Positions 1 through 6,455 of a DNA stretch of 6,535 bases are shown here, piece after piece (the stretch's first letter is position 1; the number at the start of each line of letters is the position of its first letter). The notes beneath the pieces were generated by a model. It did not search any database. It was not told the DNA's origin and saw only the letters and a list, made by a program, of their open reading frames with translations. The translations under genes and the position numbers were made by a program. The stretch is from positions 2,598 through 9,132 of the forward strand of contig PMYM01000221.1 of NCBI GenBank assembly GCA_003171235.1, written 5' to 3'. The DNA comes from Phycisphaerales bacterium (GTDB lineage Bacteria > Planctomycetota > Phycisphaerae > SM23-33).

Positions 1-2894
1 TCGGGGGGCGAATCCACCAGCAGCACCCGATAGCCGCCGGCGGATGGAAAGCGGTCAACGAAATTGGCCTGGGAGACGATCAGCCCGCCTTGCAGGATGG
101 AGCCGTCCAGCAGGCCGACGATCCGCAGTTTGAGCGGCCTGCCGGTCTCGTCGGTGTAGGTGAGCGTCTTGCCCAGCCCGCTGCCCAGGGCCCAGGCGAT
201 GGTGGTCTGATCGGCCACGGCGGGGATGGCCCCGTCGGGCAGAGGCTCATCCAGCACCGCCCAGCCGGCGGCGCCCTGGGCCGTCTTGGGTGTCGCGGGC
301 ATCCTGCCCGCGCCACTCGCGGGCGAGACGCCCGCGACACGGGACTCGGCGGCGAAATGGAACGAACCCCGCTCCTTGAGCAGCGCCGGATCGACGCCCA
401 GGATTCTTGGCCTGCCGGCGCGGTTGAGGTTAAGGCAACTGGCGTCGTCGCCCTCGGCCAGGCGCATCGGCACCACCGCCAGGCCGCTGACGCCCTCGGG
501 ATCGACGCCTGCCTGCTGAAGGCCCTTGGCGGTGTTGAGGTCGAAGGTGACGGGCATGGCCAGTTCGCCGTAGAAGGCAAACCCGCCGGTGCCGCTGTCT
601 CGCAGTTGGGGCGACACGGGGGCCTGGCGATTGGCCCCCACGGCCACCACGATGAAGGTGCCGCAGGCCAGCAGCACGATGACGGCCAGGCTGCGACCCC
701 GCCGGCGGACCAGGTTGCGCATGGCCAGGCCGGCCAGGCTCACCTTGCCGCCGCCTCGCGCGGCCATCGCCTGCAACAGCAGAGCGCAGCCCGCCAGGCC
801 GGAGAGCAAGAGACAACTGCCGGCGGCGAAGAAGGCCTCCGGGTTTGGCCGGGAGGAAATGGCCGAGACAATCGCCGCCCCGGCGGCCCCGCCGGCCAGG
901 ATGATCGCCAGCACCGCCAGGATCGCCCGCCGCCGGCGCGAGGGGGCGGCAACGGCGCGGTCAGCCCCGGCGGCCATCAGCGACGAGGCCGACGACCGCA
1001 CCTGCCGCCGCAACGTGAAGTACATCACCGCCAAGGCCGCCGCCAGCGTGACCGCCCCGCCCAGCAAAACCGTCGCGGGCTTGACCGCCAGTTGGACAAC
1101 CGTTCCGGCCAGGGCGTCCGACCAGATCGTGCCCAGCGCCCTCAGGGCCAGGCGGGCATATCCCACGCCGCCCAGGCAGCCCAGGGCACAGCCCGCCAAG
1201 GCCACGACCGATCCCTCCGCCAGCAGCAGCATTCGCACCCGGCCGGGCGAGAAGCCCACCGCCAAAAGCGTGCCCACCTCGCCCGAACGCTGCTCGACTC
1301 CCAGGGCAAACAGCAGCCCCGCCAGGAGCATGGCCGAGGCGATCAGGAACATGCTGAACCCCAAGAACAACCCGCCGAAATCCTGCGACTGCTGGGCCGC
1401 CTGCATGGCCTGCGCCCGCACCGGCTGGAAGGACAGGCCCAACAGGGCGGGGTCCAGTTTCTCTCTGAGGGCCGCTTCGAGTTGGACCTGGTCGCTGCCG
1501 GCGGGCCAGCGCACAGCCGTCAGGTTGCCGAAGCGGTTGGCCCACATTTCCCGCCCGGCCGCCAGCGTCACAAAGGCCTTGGGCGCGCCGCGATGGTCGC
1601 GCCAGTAGTCGTCGTCCTTGGGGCGGATGCTGGAGAAATCGACGTCGAACCCCGGCCGCCAGTCGCTGGTCCGCTCCATGCGGGCCAGGCCGGGGAATTC
1701 CGGCATGAGCTGGCGGTCGGCGTACGGCCCATCCAGCGGCACGACGGAATGCACGGTGAATTCCCGCCGGCGTGTCTGGAGCCGCCGGTCGGGGCCCATG
1801 ACGTAGTACCCCAGCGTCAGGCGGTCGCCGGGGCTCAAGGCCAGGTCGTCCGCCAGCCAGCGGTTGACGGCGATCTGGTCGTCGGCCAAGCCTGCCGGCA
1901 GAATTGCCGGAAGGGTTGTCGCCTGGCCGCCGCCATTGGCCGCCCCGACGGCGGTCACCATCGAGTAGGGCGTGCTGCGGCCGTTGGCGCTGATGCTGTT
2001 GACCAGGTAGGTCAGCACGCCCTGGGCGGTGGGCATGGCCAGGGCGGCGGAGGCCACCGGCTGCTCGATGAATATCCGCTGGCTGGCCAGTTCGACCTGG
2101 CCGGTGGCGGCGATGGTGCGGAACGTCAGGCCCGCGTCGGCCAGGCGCCAGCGAGCACGCAGGGCGCTTTGGGCGGCGGCCAGGTCGCCCCCGCCGGAAA
2201 GCAGCAGGTTACTCTGACCGGGAATGCCCGCTGCCTGCTGGAGGCGCTGTCGCGGAACAAAGGCGTTGGCCGGAGCGAGGGCGCTAGCCCGCAGGTCGAA
2301 GTTGCCGAGATGGTCATCGCCGGCGATGGCCACCACGCGCCCGCGCAGGCCTATGGGATATTTCTCCGGCCCGGCCACCGGCTGATCCAGCGGCTGGAGA
2401 CTGGCCTCACTGATCCGCAGCATCACCTCATCGCCGAGCTTTGCTCCAAGAGTCCGGGCGAGCTTGCTGTTGAAGACAACCGGCAAGGGTCCGTCTTTCG
2501 AACGGTAGGACAAGGAGTCGTCAATTTCCGCGCCTGCGTCCCTGGCGAAATCCCAGAAATGGTTATCCACACCCAGCACCGTGACGCGATTGGCCTGGCG
2601 GTCGCCGCAAGCGGCAACTCCACTCAGGGAAAGGACCGAGGAGGCAGTGGCCTTCAGACTGACGGAAACATCGCGACCCAGTTGGTCGGTGAAATAGCGG
2701 TCCGAGGGCGCCAGGGCAAACTGGATTTCCCCCAACCGCCGCAGGGCGCGGTCGTGGAGGCTCTGGCGGACCGAGTCGCCCACGGTCAGGGCGCCCACGA
2801 CGATGGCGGCGGCCAGGGCCGTGCCCGCCAGCACCGAGGCGTGCTTGAAGCGGTGGAAGACCAGGTTGGCCGCCAGCAGCCTGCCCAGTGTCAT
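1..2894 (-). CDS. FtsX-family ABC transporter permease (YbbP/MacB-like, two FtsX modules), C-terminus cut by window edge
   Basis: Inner-membrane permease expected to pair with the ATPase encoded just upstream. I read 964 codons without a stop. The start ATG overlaps the ATPase stop (ATGA), with a GGAGG 10 nt upstream at 2905-2909. Layout by residue: TM1 about 20-38, ending in the family-typical VGDSVRQSL; a large extracytoplasmic domain about 40-505; TM2 509-533, TM3 555-579 and TM4 607-627 with the classic FtsX string EVGTLLAVGFSPGRVR; TM5 656-679 and TM6 687-708 as linker helices; TM7 734-755 after RNLVRRRGRSL; then a second extracytoplasmic domain from 756 with GDDASCLNLNR. This order matches the double-FtsX YbbP type, so three more helices are expected outside the window. 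Such proteins usually transmit ATPase motion across the membrane to extract or push lipids or lipoproteins, rather than forming a channel. Substrate unknown. Residues 852-868 are encoded by an inserted dispersed repeat. Confidence 0.93.
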   Translation of the reverse strand, partial: MTLGRLLAANLVFHRFKHASVLAGTALAAAIVVGALTVGDSVRQSLHDRALRRLGEIQFALAPSDRYFTDQLGRDVSVSLKATASSVLSLSGVAACGDRQANRVTVLGVDNHFWDFARDAGAEIDDSLSYRSKDGPLPVVFNSKLARTLGAKLGDEVMLRISEASLQPLDQPVAGPEKYPIGLRGRVVAIAGDDHLGNFDLRASALAPANAFVPRQRLQQAAGIPGQSNLLLSGGGDLAAAQSALRARWRLADAGLTFRTIAATGQVELASQRIFIEQPVASAALAMPTAQGVLTYLVNSISANGRSTPYSMVTAVGAANGGGQATTLPAILPAGLADDQIAVNRWLADDLALSPGDRLTLGYYVMGPDRRLQTRRREFTVHSVVPLDGPYADRQLMPEFPGLARMERTSDWRPGFDVDFSSIRPKDDDYWRDHRGAPKAFVTLAAGREMWANRFGNLTAVRWPAGSDQVQLEAALREKLDPALLGLSFQPVRAQAMQAAQQSQDFGGLFLGFSMFLIASAMLLAGLLFALGVEQRSGEVGTLLAVGFSPGRVRMLLLAEGSVVALAGCALGCLGGVGYARLALRALGTIWSDALAGTVVQLAVKPATVLLGGAVTLAAALAVMYFTLRRQVRSSASSLMAAGADRAVAAPSRRRRAILAVLAIILAGGAAGAAIVSAISSRPNPEAFFAAGSCLLLSGLAGCALLLQAMAARGGGKVSLAGLAMRNLVRRRGRSLAVIVLLACGTFIVVAVGANRQAPVSPQLRDSGTGGFAFYGELAMPVTFDLNTAKGLQQAGVDPEGVSGLAVVPMRLAEGDDASCLNLNRAGRPRILGVDPALLKERGSFHFAAESRVAGVSPASGAGRMPATPKTAQGAAGWAVLDEPLPDGAIPAVADQTTIAWALGSGLGKTLTYTDETGRPLKLRIVGLLDGSILQGGLIVSQANFVDRFPSAGGYRVLLVDSPP
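291..340. repeat. Paired-hairpin dispersed repeat inside the permease gene
   Basis: A 50-bp element with nested symmetry. The outer arms GTCGCGGGC (292-300) and GCCCGCGAC (331-339) are reverse complements, as are the inner arms GCCCGCG (306-312) and CGCGGGC (318-324). Each half can also fold alone as GCGGGC-5 nt-GCCCGC. On the minus strand it is read through as RVAGVSPASGAGRMPAT within the second extracytoplasmic domain of the permease. Recognisable permease sequence lies in the same frame on both sides (FHFAAES before, then GWAVLDEPLPDGA after). The peptide resembles the 'AGVSPA..MPAT' string I associate with planctomycete genome repeats; that is recognition, not a search result. Confidence 0.85.
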
Positions 2895-3574
2895 GCCGGG
2901 GAATCCTCCAGCCGCCCGCCGCGCAGGTGGAGCTTTCTGGCCATCCTTCCGGCCAGATCGAGCGAGTGCGTCACCACCAGCAGGGCGGTATGTTCCTGTG
3001 CATTCAGCTCGATGAGCATTTGGCCAAGTTCGGCGGCCGCGGCGGCATCCAGCGAGCCGGTGGGCTCGTCGGCCAACAGCAGGGCCGGTTGGTTGATTAG
3101 CGCCCGCACCACCGCCACGCGTTGGCGCTGCCCGCCGGAAAGCTGCCCCGGGCGATACTCCAGTCGGTCCTGCAATCCCACCCGCTCCAGGAGGGCCAGG
3201 GCTCGCCGGCGCGACTGCTCGGCCGGCGGCTCCTGGTTGCCCGCCAACGTCGGCACCAGCACGTTTTCCAGCACCGTGCAGGAGGGCAACAGGTGGTGAA
3301 GCTGAAAGATAAAACCGATCCGCAGGTTCCGCACCCTGGACCGCTGGCCCTCGCTCAGCCTCCAGAGGTCCTGGCCTTCCAGAAGGACGCTGCCGGCGTC
3401 GGGCCGGTCCAATCCGCCCACCAGATTGAGCAGCGTGCTCTTGCCCGAGCCGGAGGGCCCGACCACCGCCAGGGATTCACCCTCCAGCAGGCGAAGGTCC
3501 AGTCGGCCCAGGACGGCGAGTTTCTCGCCGTCGGGGCTGACGTAGCTCTTGGACACGTCCCGCAGTTCAAGCAT
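2891..3574 (-). CDS. ABC transporter ATP-binding protein, MacB/LolD/YbbA type
   Basis: A 227-residue cytoplasmic ATPase, the usual length for this family, that should power the FtsX permease encoded next. All nucleotide-binding motifs are present: Walker A GPSGSGKST (39-47), Q-loop Q91 in FIFQ, signature LSGGQ (145-149) followed by RQRVAVVRAL, Walker B LLLADE (165-170), D-loop SLD (174-176) and H-loop H203 in VVTHSLDLA. The HHLLPSCTVLENV stretch after the Q-loop is typical of the LolD/MacB group. The start at MLELRDVSKSY fits the family exactly. An upstream in-frame ATG at 3829 would add 85 residues of low-complexity sequence lying entirely over the glycosyltransferase gene, so it was rejected. 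The gene overlaps the glycosyltransferase end by 8 bp and the permease start by 4 bp, which suggests coupled translation. YbbA, LolD and MacB cannot be told apart from this sequence alone. Confidence 0.95.
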   Translation of the reverse strand: MLELRDVSKSYVSPDGEKLAVLGRLDLRLLEGESLAVVGPSGSGKSTLLNLVGGLDRPDAGSVLLEGQDLWRLSEGQRSRVRNLRIGFIFQLHHLLPSCTVLENVLVPTLAGNQEPPAEQSRRRALALLERVGLQDRLEYRPGQLSGGQRQRVAVVRALINQPALLLADEPTGSLDAAAAAELGQMLIELNAQEHTALLVVTHSLDLAGRMARKLHLRGGRLEDSPA

Positions 3575-4865
3575 GCGTCTTAACCCTCTCAGAAATGGCC
3601 CCCAGCAGGGCGGCCATGGTCCGGGCCATGTGTGCGTCGCTGAAACGTTCGCGAACGACCTGGCTGCCGGCCAGGCCAAGCTCATGGGCGGCCAACCTGT
3701 CGCCCAGTATGGCTCCCAGCCCGGCGGCCAGGGCGGCTGGATCGTTGGGGGCCACCAGCAACCCCCCGCCGGTGGCGCCCAGGATCTCGCCGGCGGCGCC
3801 GTGGTCCACCGCCGCCACCGGCACGCCACAGGCCAGGGCCTCGATAATATACCGCCCGAAGGCCTCCGGGCGCAGGCTAGGCACGCACATTACCGACAGC
3901 GACCGCAAGAACTCCTGCCGGGCGGATCGCTCCAGGTTGGGCAGCCACTCCACCTGGGCGGCCAGGCCGTGTTTCTTCAGCCGCCGGCGCAGTTGGCGGA
4001 GGAAGGGTTTGTCGTCGGCGATGCAGCCGCCCGCCGCTCGCAGTCGGACATTTGGAAACCGCCCGCGCAAGATTTCCATCGCCTCCACCAGCAGTTCCAG
4101 CCCCTTGTGGCGGCACAGCCGGCTGAGAAAACCGATGATCGGCGTGGCCGGCGGGGACTGGGCTTCCTCGTAGCCCCGCAGGTCCAGGGCGCTGTGGATG
4201 ACGGCGATGCGGCCCGCTGATGCCTTCAGCCGTTCGGCCATGAGGTCGGCGTAGTAGCGGCTGACGGCGATGAAGGCGTCGATATCCGTCGCCCGGCGGG
4301 CCAGTTCCTCCCAGCACTGCCGGCGGTAGGGTTCGGGCAAATAGTCCAGCCACTCATCCTCGTCCTGGAGCATGCAGGCCACCGGGGCGCGGAGGCTTTG
4401 GCGCAGGGGGCCGGCCAGGCCCGCCAGCAGGGCGTCCGACAGCAGCACGGCGTCGATCCTGCCCATCCCCGAAAGATATTCCGCCAAGCGATCCAGTTCC
4501 TTTGCCTGCCGGCCGTCGGGCCCGCGGAGCATCGACAGTGTGGTCTTGCCCAGGCCCACGGGATTTGTCAGGCGGACCTGTTTGGCCACCAGGCCCAGGA
4601 TGGCTGGCTCGTCCAGCAGCCGGTCCAGCCAGCGCGGCGTCCAGTGGAACAATCGCCACTTCTGCTGGAGGTAGACGTTGATCGCCCCGAAGAAGACCGC
4701 CCCGCGGTAGTCCTCCTCCGCCGGGCCGCGGACGATGGGCAGGTACAACGGCACCGCCAGCACGTCATGGCCCTGCTCGCGCAGCGCCCGCAGCAGGACG
4801 GTGTCGCGCAGGCAGTTTTCGCAGTAGAAGTCGCCGGCGCCGGGAATGACCTGGACGATCCGCAT
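3567..4865 (-). CDS. GT4-type glycosyltransferase (GT-B fold)
   Basis: A 432-residue retaining-type glycosyltransferase of the GT4 (glycosyl transferases group 1) class, which transfers a sugar from a nucleotide-sugar donor; donor and acceptor cannot be read from sequence. The N-terminal acceptor domain opens with MRIVQVIPGAGDFYCENCLRD, where a glycine-rich loop is followed by a C15-x-x-C18 pair. It continues with FFGAINVYLQQK (58-69) and WLDRLLDEPA. The C-terminal donor domain contains GFLSRLCRHKG (245-255; R249 and K254 fit the phosphate-binding pair). The EX7E motif is E334...E342 in PEAFGRYIIEALACGVPVAA. No signal peptide or membrane helix is seen, so it is probably cytoplasmic or loosely membrane-bound. 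The chosen ATG has GGAAG just upstream (4870-4874). It is the first gene of the minus-strand operon, and its stop lies 8 bp inside the ATPase gene. Linkage to an FtsX-type exporter suggests envelope glycoconjugate work (inference). Confidence 0.93.
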   Translation of the reverse strand: MRIVQVIPGAGDFYCENCLRDTVLLRALREQGHDVLAVPLYLPIVRGPAEEDYRGAVFFGAINVYLQQKWRLFHWTPRWLDRLLDEPAILGLVAKQVRLTNPVGLGKTTLSMLRGPDGRQAKELDRLAEYLSGMGRIDAVLLSDALLAGLAGPLRQSLRAPVACMLQDEDEWLDYLPEPYRRQCWEELARRATDIDAFIAVSRYYADLMAERLKASAGRIAVIHSALDLRGYEEAQSPPATPIIGFLSRLCRHKGLELLVEAMEILRGRFPNVRLRAAGGCIADDKPFLRQLRRRLKKHGLAAQVEWLPNLERSARQEFLRSLSVMCVPSLRPEAFGRYIIEALACGVPVAAVDHGAAGEILGATGGGLLVAPNDPAALAAGLGAILGDRLAAHELGLAGSQVVRERFSDAHMARTMAALLGAISERVKTHA

Positions 4866-4940
4866 TCAACTTCCATTGTAGCAGGACGCTTGACGGGGCC
4901 AAATCCTAAGCACTAAGCTCTGTGGCCCGAACTCTGTCGA

Positions 4941-5041
4941 ATTTTCGATTTACGATGTACGATTTTCGATTTAGGAAAAGCCAAGGCCTTAGCCGTGACC
5001 AATCCTCAAATCGAACATCGAAAATCGCAAATCGAAAATCG
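4941..5041. repeat. AT-rich inverted repeat made of 7-bp units in a divergent intergenic region
   Basis: Left arm 4941-4973 contains four exact-phase 7-mers (CGATTTA, CGATGTA, CGATTTT, CGATTTA, from 4946). Right arm 5007-5041 contains five (CAAATCG, AACATCG, AAAATCG, CAAATCG, AAAATCG). Reverse-complemented and laid side by side, the arms match at 28 of 33 positions around a 33-nt spacer (4974-5006) that itself holds the palindrome AAGGCCTT. Two further 7-mers of another kind, CTAAGCA and CTAAGCT, lie at 4906-4919. The block is strikingly AT-rich against GC-rich genes and lies between the glycosyltransferase and folD starts. I recognise this style of heptamer repeat from planctomycete intergenic regions. 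It could form a long hairpin or act as a boundary between divergent promoters; function unknown. Confidence 0.85.
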
Positions 5042-5045
5042 CGGG

Positions 5046-5061
5046 CGTAAAGCTGTTTACG
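5046..5061. promoter_or_regulatory. Palindrome just upstream of the folD ribosome binding site
   Basis: CGTAAA-GCTG-TTTACG is a perfect 6+6 bp inverted repeat with a 4-nt centre. It ends 1 nt before the GGAAGGA ribosome binding site (5063-5069) of folD. It could be a repressor operator or a small 5'-UTR hairpin. The evidence is symmetry and position only. Confidence 0.3.
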
Positions 5062-5080
5062 TGGAAGGACTGACTCTAGC

Positions 5081-6055
5081 ATGCCAGACAAGATCATAGA
5101 TGGAGAAGCCTTCGCCAAGGCGGCCAACGCCGCCACCGCTGCCCAGGCCGCCGCCCTGAAGGCCGCCGGCCGCCGCCCGCACCTTCTGGCCGTGCAGGTG
5201 GGGGAGAACCCCGCCAGCCGACTCTACACCAACCAGCAGGGGCGGGCCTGCGCCTCGGTCGGCATCCAGTACCAGCTTCTCAACTTGCCAGAGTCCATCA
5301 CCCAGGACAAGCTCTTGATAAAGATCGAAGAGCTCAATGCCAGCCGGAAGGTCACCGGCATCATCCTGCAGATGCCCCTGCCGGGCCACTTGGACGCCCG
5401 AGCGGTTCAGGTGACCATCGACCCCAACAAGGATGTCGAGGGCATGCACCCCCAGAACATGGGCAGGCTCTTCTACGGCGGGGGGAGCATCTTCCCCTGC
5501 ACGCCCATGGCCGCGGTTGCTCTGCTGCGCAGCGTGCTGCCGAACATGAAGGGCCTGGAGGCGGTGGTGGTGGGGCACAGCGAGATCGTCGGCAAACCCA
5601 TCGCCGCCATCCTGCTGCAAAGCCCCGCCGAAAGCCCCACGGTGACCGTCTGTCACGTCGCCACGCGCGACCTGGCCTTTCACACCCGCCGGGCCGACGT
5701 GCTGGTGGTGGCCACCGGCGTCAGCCAGGCGCGCTGGCTGGGCTACCAGCGCCGCCAGGAGGCCGGCCAGAAGGTTTCGCCCCCCGACCTGTCGTTTTTA
5801 ATCAAGGCCGACATGATCAAGCCCGGCGCCACCGTCATCGACGTGGCCATCAACCGCATTCCCGCCGGCCTGGACCAGGCCGGTCAACCGCTGCTCGACG
5901 CCAAGGGCGACGCCCGCATGGTGACCGTGGGCGACGTGGATTTCCAGGCCGCCAAGGATGTCGCCGGCGCCATCACCCCCGTGCCCGGCGGGGTCGGCCC
6001 GGTGACCGTGGCCATGCTCCTGGCCAACACCGTCGCCGCGGCCAAGATGATCTGA
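5081..6055 (+). CDS. folD: FolD-family methylenetetrahydrofolate dehydrogenase / cyclohydrolase with altered active site
   Basis: A cytoplasmic folate one-carbon enzyme. The family oxidises 5,10-methylene-THF to methenyl-THF with NAD(P)+ and hydrolyses this to 10-formyl-THF. The 324 residues compare with about 280-300 normally. Seen motifs: KIIDG at 4-8, NPASRLY (43-49), GIILQMPLP (93-101; Q97 kept), NKDVEGMHP (116-124), GHSEIVGKP (165-173) and PGGVGPVTVAMLLANT (302-317). Ungapped comparison with remembered E. coli FolD puts Q53 at the catalytic lysine (YVASK becomes YTNQQ) and E120 at the second aspartate of KDVDG; PCTPxG reads PCTPMA. About 23 residues are inserted around 215-240. The start is preceded by GGAAGGA at 5063-5069. 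The gene is divergent from the glycosyltransferase operon and stands alone. The assignment to the family is secure; full bifunctionality is doubtful. It may be a clade-specific subfamily rather than a degraded enzyme, since the frame and all fold motifs are intact. Confidence 0.93.
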   Translation: MPDKIIDGEAFAKAANAATAAQAAALKAAGRRPHLLAVQVGENPASRLYTNQQGRACASVGIQYQLLNLPESITQDKLLIKIEELNASRKVTGIILQMPLPGHLDARAVQVTIDPNKDVEGMHPQNMGRLFYGGGSIFPCTPMAAVALLRSVLPNMKGLEAVVVGHSEIVGKPIAAILLQSPAESPTVTVCHVATRDLAFHTRRADVLVVATGVSQARWLGYQRRQEAGQKVSPPDLSFLIKADMIKPGATVIDVAINRIPAGLDQAGQPLLDAKGDARMVTVGDVDFQAAKDVAGAITPVPGGVGPVTVAMLLANTVAAAKMI

Positions 6056-6152
6056 GAATTGAGCGAGCCTACGTGACGGCGGTGACCTGCGCGAAGGCGG
6101 AGCAACGCAGGGTAAGTTCCATTCAGGCCCGATAGGGCCGGCTAGAATTTAG

Positions 6153-6243
6153 CCGGGGGTGGAGCGGCCGTTGTGGCACAGCTTCTTAAGCTGTGCAGCA
6201 CAGGTTGAAAACCTGTGCCACCGGAGGGACGCGCAGCCCCCGG
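6153..6243. repeat. Left CCGGGGG-stem palindrome, interrupted by a nested repeat
   Basis: CCGGGGG at 6153-6159 pairs with CCCCCGG at 6237-6243. Partial pairing continues inward (about 12 of 17 positions) until the paired-hairpin repeat at 6174-6220 takes up the apex. The mirror-image half of the element has the same stem around a much shorter apex (6456-6503). Confidence 0.5.
6174..6220. repeat. Paired-hairpin dispersed repeat (GTGFQPV-type)
   Basis: A 47-bp unit with outer ends TGGCACAG and CTGTGCCA. It contains two hairpins: GCACAGCTT-3 nt-AAGCTGTGC (6176-6196) and GCACAGGTT-gaa-AACCTGTGC (6198-6218). Read on the minus strand it gives GTGFQPVLHSLRSCATT, a string I recognise from translated planctomycete repeats. 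Its plan, two hairpins inside complementary outer ends, is the same as the sequence-unrelated repeat at 291-340. Confidence 0.85.
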
Positions 6244-6455
6244 TAACGGCCCGGGCAATGGGCCAGAGGCAACGGCCTGACCGGCCAAGGCATTGATTCT
6301 TCCTGCCGATGCTGTGATTACCCTGGAGGAATCGCGTGCTAGAGGTTGCACACCGTACATTTGGCTCAACTCCCGGAAGCTTATCCAACCATCGCGAACA
6401 AGATCATTATCGCGTGCAGGTCCAGCCGTTCGCTCTGCCTTGGGGGATGTCTTTT

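Noticed and set aside
90..3299. A 1069-codon open frame on the plus strand
   Set aside because: Up to 2894 it is the exact codon-for-codon antisense of the permease, and it then runs over the ATPase. It stays open because the permease uses no TTA, CTA or TCA codons there, as expected at high GC. The protein is glutamine/glycine/arginine-rich with no domain, while the minus strand encodes clear FtsX and ABC motifs.
3575..3829. Upstream in-frame extension of the ABC ATPase by 85 residues
   Set aside because: It lies wholly within the glycosyltransferase gene, is tryptophan/proline-rich low-complexity sequence, and the family starts at MLELRDVSK.
4875..4902. Promoter-like TTGGCC-16 nt-TACAAT on the minus strand ahead of the glycosyltransferase
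   Set aside because: Transcription would start about 3 nt before the ATG and remove the GGAAG ribosome binding site. The -35 match is weak, so it may be chance.
4941..5041. Possible CRISPR-like array
   Set aside because: Units are 7 bp in direct tandem without spacers and the two arms are inverted; no cas gene is nearby.
4906..5136. A 76-residue minus-strand frame
   Set aside because: It is mostly translated 7-bp repeat (strings such as NRKSYIVNRKF) and overlaps the folD start.
5057..5683. A 208-residue minus-strand frame antisense to folD
   Set aside because: The plus strand carries the FolD motifs throughout; the antisense product has no recognisable motif.
6056..6119. Possible intrinsic terminator for folD
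   Set aside because: Only a 6-bp stem (CCTGCG/CGCAGG) with a 14-nt loop and no T-run.
6142..6388. Minus-strand frames of 75-79 residues containing GTGFQPVLHSL or similar
   Set aside because: The recognisable part is translated dispersed repeat, and no ribosome binding site or domain was seen.
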